Source: Thalassia testudinum
Taxonomy: Eukaryota > Streptophyta > Magnoliopsida > Alismatales > Hydrocharitaceae
Assembly: GCA_037157565.1 (NCBI GenBank)
Contig: JAZHRO010000055.1
Span: 37,355,001 to 37,419,000 of the forward strand
Direction of reading: 5' to 3'
DNA length: 64,000 nt
How positions within the stretch are numbered: the first letter of the stretch is position 1; each line of letters starts with the position of its first letter. Shown piece after piece: positions 54,543 to 64,000 of this stretch. The notes under the pieces are model-generated. The model saw only the letters and a list, made by a program, of their open reading frames with translations, ran no database searches and was not told where the DNA came from. The translations under genes were made by a program, and so were the position numbers.

Positions 54543-57500
54543 TGATGAGAACCTCATCATGAGCCATAACTAGCTCATTTTGACCTAATACAAAGGATAA
54601 AAGCTCCTACATATCTCAAGGAAAGGCTTAACTCAGAGAATTCTGAGTTTGAGAAGAAAATAAGTCATAAGGGGTAAAAATGCAATTTTACCAGTATAAT
54701 CTGCATACAGGGTAATTCAGGGCCCAAACATAGGTCAAAGCAGCTTAATAAGAATAAAAGTGGGATGAGATGATCTAGCAAGGGCTACAGCACTTCCAAG
54801 AAACTAAATGATAATCTACAACCCTAAAACAACCCACTTCAATTCACAAGGTTCGAGGCAAAGTAAAAATAGAATAAACCCTCTAAAATTCATAGAAAAA
54901 TAATCTCTAGGGTTTATAACCTTCAATTTGGCCTTCAGAACCCATTTTGACCTACATTGAGAACCATGCCCAATTAATAACTTAATTTGGATTTTTGCGT
55001 AAATTGACCGGTCAAACAAGGTTTAATATAGAAATGAAATTCACCATCAGATTTCTTAGGTCCTAATTAATCATGTATAAAAACTTGAGCCTAAGAAGAA
55101 ACCTCCTTGACCGACTTTACACTTTGGTCCTCATATATTTACTCTTTGGCCCTCAACTTTTGAACCCTCGCATTTTGGCCCCTAACTCTCCTTCGTTCTT
55201 TGCGATCAGGTCCCCCCTGCAAAACCTGCCAGCACCATGCTCCGGCGACCTTGCGCGGAGCATGGCGCCGCGCAGGGTAAGGGGGGGGACCTGGCAAGTA
55301 AACCGGGGGTGCCCTGCGTCGTCAGCCGTCGCAGGGACACCCCCCTGGTCGTTGTAACCCACCATACCGGCCGTGCGAACGCACGGACGGTATGGGTTCT
55401 TGTTTCCGGCCATCCTCCGGCGAGGGAGACACGTCGTCTCCCTCTGCCTTCCTCCCTGTTTTGATCCCTATAAATACCCCCCGTTGCTCCACCGACCGGA
55501 GTTGGGGTCTGACGGAGAAAACCCCCAACTTTCCTCTCTTCTCTCTCCGGCAGACGCTCACCAGCTCCGGCGGTTCCTCCCCCTTCTCCTCTTCGCTCTG
55601 CCGCAATACCAGCAGCAGAGACTTCCTCCCCTGCTCTTCCCGCGCCACGCCGCACCCAGCTGGCGCCTCTCCGGCTCTCTGCTCGCCGCCGCCCCTTTCC
55701 CTGAGCATCGTCTTCTCCGGCGACAGTCGATACGACTGTCGCCCTGTTCCTCCCCCTTCGTCCCTGCAAGTAAGCTAGAACTACTCCCCTTCTTCTCCTC
55801 TTTCTTTCCCCGCCTTCAATTTATTCAATTAAGCCCTCGACCGACCCTGACCATCGTCACCCCCTTCGTCTCCGGCCACCCTCCGGCGAGATGCTCCCAT
55901 CGCTCCACAGCCTCACACACCTCGCCGACCCTCACCGAACCTCCGCCTCATCACACTGAGCACCCCCCACCCCTTCACTGCCACTCCACACCTCCGGAAC
56001 GCTTCCCCCAACAAACCCATCCTCCGACCCACAGTCCGACCTAGGGCAGCCCTTGCACGCCGCCCCACGCCTCGCCACCACCCACACGAGCTTCGCCGCA
56101 CCCTGGCGAAGCTCCCGGCACTTTCTGATTAGGCCGAGAGGCCGTTTTTCTGTGAACAGGCCACCCGACCTCCGCCGCCATTGCCGTGCAGAAGGAGCTG
56201 TTTCCGCCTGCAGCTACAGGCGCGCCACGCTCAGTGCCACGCCCAGATTCGACTCCCAGGCCTTGCGAGGCGTTTCGACAAAACACCAGGCTCGCAGCTA
56301 AGGCAAAAGGCTTCGCGTGACGCCGCGATCTCCCGCTGCTTTCCCCGCTGCGGGCGCGCAATTGAGGTGGGACATTTAGTCCCACCTCGGAAAAGTCTGA
56401 AGAGGCGCAGCGATATAAGATGCAAAAGTGCTGGAGGCTTACTGCCTCAGCACACGGGGTGAGGTCCCCTTCACCCGCCCGGTTACCCGGTCTCGTCCGC
56501 GCTCACGCCTCGCGGGCCTGGACCCGGGCACGACCCGTACCCGATTACCCGGCAGCTCTGGGAGAGCTTTCCCAAGAGTGGTTTCAGAGAGAGAGAGACA
56601 CGGGGGAGAGGGTAGAGTAGGTTTTGTCCTCTGACATAAGCTCTGAAGTGTGCAGGAACAGGTGAAGAAGAAGGAAGCTGAGGAAGGCACTGTAGCAACA
56701 GGCAGTTTAAGTCGTCTGATTTGGAAATCAGACGACGGCCTGAAGGGAAAAGAAGAAAGAAGGAGGGGCGACGTCCCTGACTGGAAAAAGAAAAGAAGGA
56801 AGAAGGAGATCTGAAGAAAGAAAGAAGATCACCTCTGCAGAACAAAGAAGAAAGAAGGATATCTGAAGAAAGAAAGAAGAGCATCACCTCTGCAGAACAA
56901 AGAAGAAGAAGATCACCTCTGCAGAACAAAGAAGAAAGAAGGAGATCTGAAGAAAGAAAGAAGATCACCTCTGCAGAACAAAGAAGAAGAAGATCACCTC
57001 TGCAGAACAAAGAAGAAAGAAGGAGATCTGAAGAAAGAAAGAAGAGCATCACCTCTGCAGAACAAAGAAGAAGAAGATCACCTCTGCAGAACAAAGAAGA
57101 AAGAAGGAGATCTGAAGAAAGAAAGAAGATCACCTCTGCAGAACAAAGAAGAAGAAGATCACCTTTGCAGAACAAAGAAGGAAGAAGGAGATCTGAAGAA
57201 AGAAAGAAGATCACCTCTGCAGAACAAAGAAGAAGAAGATCACCTCTGCAGAACAAAGAAGAAAGAAGGAGATCTGAAGAAAGAAAGAAGAGCATCACCT
57301 CTGCAGAACAAAGAAGAAGAAGATCACCTCTGCAGAACAAAGAAGAAAGAAGGAGATCTGAAGAAAGAAAGAAAATCACCTCTGCAGAACAAAGAAGAAG
57401 AAGATCACCTCTGCAGAACTAAGAAGAAGAAGATCTGAGACGAGGAGAAACAAAGAGAAAAAAAAAAGAGACACCAAATTCTTTCTCTCTCTTTGTTTAT

Positions 57501-57671
57501 TTTTGTAAAAGAAACATGTATATCTCTAGAATACAACTTGCTCCCTGAGTTCGACCTCGGGAACTCTTTTCCGAGTAAAAAAATTTATATATTTGAAATG
57601 ATGGCAACAACTGGCTATATTACAACGACATAACAATCAAACCCGGTTATCTCTCGAAGCCATCGTTATCA
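54543..57671 (+). mobile_element. Solo LTR F, same family as element E, opposite orientation
   Basis: 3129 bp from TGATGAGAACCTCATCA to ...TTATCA, flanked by CTGGA. It aligns along its length with the reverse complement of the E LTRs: TATA box 55468-55476, palindrome 55362-55395, hairpin 55719-55743, purine-rich end. It exceeds the E LTRs by about 320 bp, mainly through a tandem-repeat expansion at 56820-57428. No internal sequence, so it arose by LTR-LTR recombination. Confidence 0.93.
56820..57428. repeat. Purine-rich minisatellite in F
   Basis: About 15 copies of CACCTCTGCAGAACAAAGAA separated by alternating GAAGAAGAT and GAAAGAAGGAGATCTGAAGAAA spacers, giving a higher-order period of roughly 80 bp. 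The E LTRs have only the un-amplified purine tract here. The array is open in several frames, which explains the 298-codon spurious ORF at 56483-57379. Confidence 0.88.
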
Positions 57672-57676
57672 CTGGA
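57672..57676. repeat. Right target-site duplication of F (CTGGA)
   Basis: Exact partner of 54538-54542. Confidence 0.92.
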
Positions 57677-58729
57677 CAAAGGGGACAGAGGAACTCCGTC
57701 GAAGGCTCATGACGGAGGAGCAAAATCAGAGGGGAATTAGGAAGATCTCTGGTGGTCGAATGTAAGATGAAGCAGAGGTACTCCTTGGTCAGCACCTGTG
57801 GCCAGAGACGCGGCTGACCTCGGCGAAGTTCCTGAGCTGATTGAAGTGGACAGAGGAAGTCGGAAGATGAGGTGGAAGTTCGCCAGAGTTGCAGAGGGAA
57901 TAGCCTATCAAAGTCGGCTACAGTGAAGAAGAGGGAAATGAGCCAACTTGAAGAAAATCAAGGGGGTCAGGGGGTATTTATAGTGGACGACGACGAAGGA
58001 GAAGGAGGAATCTAAACGCATAAGAGGCTAGGAGGTTAACCATTGGCATCTTCTCCGACGACGGTGAAGTTATCTCCTACCCTAAATTACGATAAAAGTT
58101 TCATCCAGACCGATAGATGAAGATGGGATGGTGAGCGCAAACTCCAGGAGCTTGGAGAAGGTGAGGTGATGTCAGATGAGCGGTGATCGTGCGGTGGAAG
58201 CACCCTCAGTCGTCAGCCGTTCAACCGGTTGAAGAGAAGAAGAACAAGAAGTCAGGGACCTATACGTGATGAAACCTAAGGACCTGTATGAAATGAATTG
58301 TAAGGACCAAAATGTAAACTCAGGTTTTCAAGGTTTATTTTAATTTAGATTTTTTTCCAACTTTTTATATATGATAGTAAATAAGGTAATTATTATATTT
58401 AGACCTTGAATTTACATTTTTGATCTTTTTAGATTAATTTATTTAATTAACTAATGTTACTTAAGTTATTATATACTTATGTATACATTATGCTTAGGTT
58501 AGTTAACTTATTAATTAGAGGAATGATTGTTAATATCTCGAGTCCAATTATTAATTAGATTATTAATAATATTAATTAGATGTTAAAATATCATTTTAAA
58601 CTTATTTTAAGGTCATTTACTATATATCCCTTATTTTATAATTAACCCATATATTCACATATTCTTAGCTAATTAACTAGGAAAACTAGTTAATTAGGGT
58701 AATTAGAGATCATGATGAGCTTCTCATTC

Positions 58730-60630
58730 GTATGACAGGTGGTTGTGGATCAGAATAAGAATAGGATTAGAATAGAAAGAATTAAGATCAATGTACAACT
58801 CAGGTTCATGCAAGGTTTGTGATATGAAGTGTTCTTGACCTTGCAATAGCAATCTAGATTGTGCTTGAGATGGGAGTGAGTGAGGTTGATGGGATTCCGT
58901 CAACTACGATAGCTGGGCTCTCACCCCAGCTAGTGCCGCGTCCTATCTTTGCTGCATAGCAATGTTTTGTTGTTGCATGTTAGCAAGAGCTTTCATGATA
59001 GTCCCCAACTGATCATCTCATGTAGGCCTAGGTTGAGAGTATTAGGTGGGCCTGGGTTGGGGTTGCTGGTAGGCATGCGGTGGATACCCATGTGGTTGTG
59101 GAGGTGGTACTCGGATCAGATTGTGAAGTGGTGGTGCAGAAGGTTGTTGATAGGTAGGGCTTTGTGAATTTCCCGACCACGAGAAATTTGGATGATTACG
59201 CCATCCAAGGTTGTAGGTTTGTGAATAAGGGTCATTGTGAATGGCGTGGACCTCCTCCGAAGCTCCAGAAGGTGTAGGGAATTCAGTGTAAGAAGGAACA
59301 AAGGTTCCTCCAACCGGTGAAGTATATGGAAATGGATAATCTGATAATGCAGGTTGTGTCACAAATAGATTGTTCACAGTTTCCCTCCTTGTGGGAAATT
59401 GAGAAGAAGTGTGAGGTGTAGGTGACTAAGAAGAAGATGATGAAGGTTTAGATAGGAATTTCCATACTTCATCTACTTTCTTCTCTATTAAGCCTAACTT
59501 ATCCAGCTGGTTAGCCACAATTTCTAAGTCTCTGTTGCTAGATTGGGCTTCATGTCCTCCGTATGTGAGTGGGAATGAGAGGACTTTCTATTAAAAACAC
59601 TCATCGAAGAATTATTAATACAGTTTTTTGCCATGCCTTCGAAGAGCTCAAAAGCTGAGTCCTCGTCCCGACACAAAAAATTGCCTCCACAAGCGACATC
59701 TACAAAATTCTTATGTCATCATGGAGCCCATGATAAAAGATCTAGACCTGTTGCCAGCGTGGGACACCATGGTGGGGACATTTTCTAAGAAGCTCATGGA
59801 ATCTCTCCCAAGCCCCATGCATTTGTTCTCCAGAATTTTGCGTAAAGGTAGTGATGGCACGCCTTAAGACGTTAGTGCGGCCCACAGGAAAGTACTTCTT
59901 TAGGAACTCATGTTCCAAAGAAGCCCAGTCTTCTATTAGTGTAGTCCGTGCTAAGCTCCTAAACCAGAAGGCTACCTTATCTTTCAATGAAAAGGAGAAC
60001 ATTTTCATTAAAAGCGTGTGCTGATCATGACCTTGCGGACCCAAGGTTTGAGCAAGATTTTTCAGCTCCTCTAAATGCTAAAAAGGGTCCTCAGAAGCAA
60101 GACCATAGAAGTGAGGTATAAGTGAAATGATGTTCGGTTTCAGTTCAGCAGCACAACCCCCATTGAGATAACGTACCACAGGCATACGTTGTGCAACTGC
60201 AGGATTATAGTAATCCCGTAGTTGACGTCTACAAAGTTGTGGTGGTGCTGGGGGATTCCTAGGTTGAGGTTGGGGTTTTGCTAAGAAATTAACAGCTTGT
60301 GCAAGCTGTTGTACCTGTTGGGTTAGGGTATTCATCTGAAGTTGTGTTTCAAACAGGTGTTGAAGATGAGGCATAGGACCTTTCTCTGGTGGTGGTTGGT
60401 TAGGAAAGTTAGGATATGGAGGAGCTTCAAACCTATGGTTTGGTGGTGGTGGTGGTGGAGGATGATGTGTAGAGAGATGTGGAGGAAGTTCTTCGAAATC
60501 CTCGAATTATGAAGAATCATGATCATCCTCAGGATGGATGGAATGGTGGATGGGTTTTGAGGCCTAGGAGATACATAATTGGATGTGGAAGGCATAGAAG
60601 TGGAAGCTTGGGCATCAACACCCAAAGGAA
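58730..60630 (-). pseudogene. gag: Gag of C, N-terminal and central part
   Basis: The minus strand begins near 60630 (GVDAQASTSMPSTSNYVSP), with a frameshift near 60530. It then reads MNTLTQQVQQLAQAVNFL, HFYGLASEDPF, a TAG (60078-60080), and 11 codons later LLMKMFSFSLKDKVAFWF, EFLKKYFPVGRTNVL and WERFHELLRKCPHHGVPRW. The later part has AIHNDPYSQTYNLGWRNHPNFSW, the Athila gag signature, without any CCHC knuckle. The TAG falls at exactly the position of the gag TAG in E. Further stops and frameshifts follow between 59740 and 59380. Confidence 0.87.
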
Positions 60631-61903
60631 GTACTAGCTCAAGGTTTTGGGATCTCCTACCTTCTATTGAGTCGATTTTTGAAAGCGATTTTTTAAAAAA
60701 TAGTCACAACTCAAAGGGAAGGGTTCAATCTCAATCTCAATCACAAAATCAAAAATCCCAATCAATCTCCATCAAAGACCAATCAAACAAGTAAGCGAGA
60801 TAATTCGAATTCTTTTCCTAGAGTCTGCTACGCAAAATAATAATACGCAAACAAATGTTTCTAAACAATTGTATGTGTCCTAAAGATAACCTAGCGAAGT
60901 GCAGACCTCTAAAATCCACTGAGAATCTGGATAAGACTGGCGTGTGAATCCAGATCCTGTGGTTGCACAAGGAGATGAGATACAAACTCGTGTATTTGTG
61001 AACTTAAGTGATCGTGTAGTGTGTACACGATAGCAATCAACAGAATTCGATGAAAACACAGTCAGGGTTTCAAACTGTTTTTTTTAGTGTCCCCTTTTGA
61101 ATTTGATTCAAGTATTTAGAAGTATATTCTATTAGCTAGTCTCGCTTTTTAGTTTCTTTTTAAACAAAGGATGGTCATTTTAAGTTTAAGTCAAATGTAG
61201 AGATGGCAAGAGCTAAGGAAGATTAAAATGCATACCTGACTCCAACAATTCTTCAATATGCAATTTGACTTGAAATAAAATCTAGCAGGAAATGTGCAAT
61301 CCTAAGTATGGATGCCTAGAATATGCTACTGCTAGATAAGAGATGAGATCTTTTTTGTATTTTTGATTTTATAATTTTTATGGATTTTTGTATGCAACAA
61401 ACAAAAACAAAAGAAATCGATATGGAAAAATCGCGATATGGAAAAATCACGTCGATGAGAGATGAGTAGAGAGATATAGAGAGAGTCTAAAGAGAGTCCA
61501 AGTTATTATAAATATGTGTGAGAACAAGCTCTCACAACTTATGCCTAATAAAATAATCCTACGAAATATACCTAAGTCTAAAATACCTATCTACTAATCT
61601 AATAAAGCAGGAAATGCAGCTCCATCTGGAAATACTCCTCCAGGAAGTCGAGTCTAAATCACAGGGAATCCGCCAGGAAGAAGAAGTTCACCCAGAAGAA
61701 GTCACTACTCCTAATCCTCAAGTGCTGCAAAAACAACAAATGATTAGTAAGACAATTATATACAAAACAAATCAAAGAATAAAATAAGTAAAGGAATCTA
61801 TATACAACAAAGAATATGAATGAAAGAATGATTATTTACAAATAAATTAGAAATATTTACAAGTGAAGAATAAAATAATAATTTTGGCGAATAGAGAGTT
61901 GCC
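60631..61903 (-). other. Element C leader
   Basis: About 1.3 kb between gag and primer site with no frame. AT-rich, and not obviously similar to the leaders of A or E. Confidence 0.6.
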
Positions 61904-61921
61904 TCCCCGGCACCGATGCCA
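61904..61921 (-). promoter_or_regulatory. Primer-binding site of C (tRNA-Asp)
   Basis: The minus strand TGGCATCGGTGCCGGGGA matches 15 of 18 positions of the A/E site. It lies 8 nt from the LTR at 61930. Confidence 0.8.
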
Positions 61922-61929
61922 AAAATAAT

Positions 61930-64000
61930 TGACCTACTGCAACATTCATCAAACAATCACAATAAGGCACTGTTGGTAGGTTTTTATCCTCGATAATGGC
62001 TCCAAAAAATATGATCGCACGACTACTAGTTCGCACTAAAAAGAGGTTTTAAAATGTCGTTGTTGTAGTATATGTCACAAGTACAAACCGATGTCGCGAC
62101 AATTTTATTTATATACTTAATTTTTACTGATTTATTCCAGATAGTTCACTGGAAGGTAGTTATTGATATACATCACTCTCTATGTCCAAAAACATTCTTT
62201 AATTCCAAAAATATTATTTTTATTTAGAGAAATGAATGAAAGAATCAATGAATAAAAGAATTTGGTTAATTATGTACAAAAAAATTAATTAAAACACATT
62301 ACAATGTTTGGAAACAAATGTACACACACAAGCATTAAAAACTATATACAACTACTCTATGTTAGTTATTTACAATTAATATAGTTAATACCTAAGTATA
62401 TGTACAAAAACAGTTAACAATATTCACTATACTAACTCATTATAACATACTAATATCTATAGTAACATATAATTATATATAGTAACATACATAAGTGTCA
62501 CTAAAACCTTAGTAAAATTATATACCTAAGGTAAAATACTTATCTTTACTAACATATAATCTTATGTACAGCGACATATATAAACATCAGTGTAGCCTTA
62601 GTAACATATTTACTCTATCTAAGGCAAAAACTACATGTAATAACATACATATATATATATACAGTGACAGATATATTCGTCACTAAAGTCCTTCAAGTAA
62701 TGTATATACATATAAGAGCTCAAACACTACATACTAATCTATATACACTATCTATGCTATTAGATTATGCATTCTATTATATTCTATATATACGTATACA
62801 TTATATACTTTATTCTTATATATGTGTGTGTGTGTATACTTACGCAAACATATACGCACACTACACCACACACTGAACTCATAGAGCACTAACACACACA
62901 CTGGGCACAGAGAGAGTTAACGCTTAGTTGCAGACACTAACACATGCACAGGGGTAAGCTCCAACACTTAGTAAATTTCTGAGCTCTTCTTTTCCTCTTC
63001 TCAGTCAGTTCAGACCAATTTTTAACCCAAAAATGGGTTTAATTGGAAATCCACCTCTTCGAGGGATACACAACACCCATTACTGGGTAGGACCAGACTT
63101 CTACTAGGGCCACCCTAGTTCTCATTAGGTGCATTTTAACCAATTTATAGCTCGTTATTAGGCCCACGCAGGCCCATGCACAGTGCACAGCCCCTGACCC
63201 ACGCACCGCACCATTCATGCATATGCTCGTAACAATATCAGAGAGATAGAGGTAATGGGTAATGTGTATTGCGCCCAACACATATGACGACTGAACTGGC
63301 CATACGACAAAATGCATATATGTTGCTACGCTCGCTCGCCAGGCCACGATATGGTGCTAAAGAATGCACCCCTCAAGCGCTACTGCCTACGTTGGACTGC
63401 GTCCTAATTTGATTACTTTGGCCCTCGATTTGAGGGGCATAATTTATTTTAATTTAAAAATAAATTATAGGGTTGTAAGGCTCAGGACATAGGGCTACAT
63501 AATTATGCAGTTAGTTTACAAAATTAAGTTAGTTTACTATATAATTAAATTAGCTAAAGTTAGTTGTTTATACAAGTTAAATTAGAGCTTAATTTGTTAA
63601 TTACGATATAAATTAGTTAATTAATTATACAATTGACTTAATATAGTACTAATATACATAATAAATTATTTATTATAGATTTTTATGTTATTTTATAAGC
63701 TTTATTTTAATTTATATAGATTTAACTACATGTTTTAATTAGTTATACTTATAAATAAACTATAAATACTGAAATACAGTACAAATATGATATGAATAAT
63801 TTGAAAATACTTATTATAATCTAGTACAAGTATACACTATAACTTATCTCAGTATTAACTTAATTCATTAATTTATTCTATTTTAACTTAATAAATTACC
63901 TAGTTAACTTAACAAATTAATTACTTATTGTATATATATAATTAAATTACATTACAGGTATTATAATATTTATATTATATATATATAAATACGTATGTAC
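61930..64000 (-). repeat. Element C right LTR (5' LTR), cut by the window end
   Basis: Aligns with the first 2 kb of 32585-37799 (about 32585-34640), with clear divergence (indels, many substitutions), so C is old. It includes the fossil primer site at 61987-62004 and the AT-rich inverted-motif array. Confidence 0.88.

Larger units (their letters stand above)
51629..58729 (-). mobile_element. Solo LTR D, of a C-like type, split by solo LTR F
   Basis: The segments 51629-54542 and 57677-58729 make one LTR of about 3.97 kb, with GTATG on both sides and no internal domain. The plus-strand start is TGGTCGTGC and the other end reads ATGAGCTTCTCATTC, so the last three bases (TTC) are filler or a non-canonical terminus. 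It shares layout and conserved patches with the LTR of C, for example around 52440-52500. CT-rich tract at about 52060-52260. Orientation minus, inferred from the C similarity. Confidence 0.78.
32585..64000 (-). mobile_element. Element C: large, old Athila-type element, truncated by the window end
   Basis: Left LTR 32585-37799, interior 37800-61929, right LTR from 61930 to beyond 64000. Primer site (61904-61921), gag (58730-60630 and 51133-51628) and pol (39510-43012) are all on the minus strand. B splits protease (TSD GTGTT) and solo LTR D splits gag (TSD GTATG). Removing D and one GTATG restores a continuous proline-rich gag reading across the junction, which confirms that boundary. Gag and pol have many stops, frameshifts and a small RT deletion, so C is an old, dead copy. 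It entered the antisense frame of K. Confidence 0.9.

Noticed and set aside
56483..57379. 298-codon repetitive frame (SSDLLLSSLFCRGDLLLLCSAEV units)
   Set aside because: Translation of the minisatellite in F. The repeat length keeps frames open by chance.
51629..58729. D as a complete element with two LTRs
   Set aside because: After removing F no internal domain, primer site or second LTR copy is left, so a solo LTR fits better.

Overview
This window is plant nuclear DNA from an intergenic region filled with LTR retrotransposons. I see no host gene and no RNA gene. The evidence is Ty3/gypsy pol of the Athila type, 18-base primer-binding sites matching the 3' end of plant tRNA-Asp, Ty1/copia gag and integrase remains, and 5-bp target-site duplications (TSDs) at almost every boundary. 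A flowering plant is certain in practice; I cannot name the species.

The layout is a nest up to five levels deep, with junctions placed to the base by TSDs. Level 0 is a decayed minus-strand Ty1/copia element, H (about 4690-14906, continuing beyond). Two elements sit in H: A (6408-14186, TSD CTTAT) and K (from 14907, probable TSD ATCAC). K is a Ty3/gypsy element whose left LTR is split around a Ty1/copia solo LTR (15346-30843, TSD GGTGG), which is itself split by the near-complete Athila-type element E (16449-30264, TSD TTCCA). K's internal region carries a plus-strand (antisense) reading frame with its own TATA box. That frame is cut at 32584 by C, a large old Athila-type element (32585 to beyond 64000) with LTRs of about 5.2 kb. 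Inside C sit B (43013-51127, TSD GTGTT) and solo LTR D (51629-58729, TSD GTATG). D in turn holds solo LTR F (54543-57671, TSD CTGGA), of the same family as E.

E has all gag-pol domains but carries TAG stops and two 1-nt frameshifts. C is more decayed and is split in protease and in gag. A and B are non-autonomous: they have LTRs, a tRNA-Asp primer site and polypurine tracts, but no gag-pol. Each instead carries one long reading frame of unknown type, open for 609 codons in A and decayed in B. A, B, C and E share a layout after their last reading frame: a structured motif, a small CAATG/CATTG hairpin, an internal polypurine tract, short direct repeats in at least three of them, and finally a hairpin next to the 3' polypurine tract. 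A and B would presumably have used proteins from Athila-type partners in trans.

Positions 1-4690 hold AT-rich sequence with no gene I can support. The main leads in Part 2 are the unknown reading frame shared by A and B, the antisense frame in K, hairpins at the U3 tip of every LTR family, the doubled polypurine tracts, a fossil primer site inside the LTRs of C, and repeated CAG/TGG-to-TAG decay, including one stop at the same gag position in two elements.
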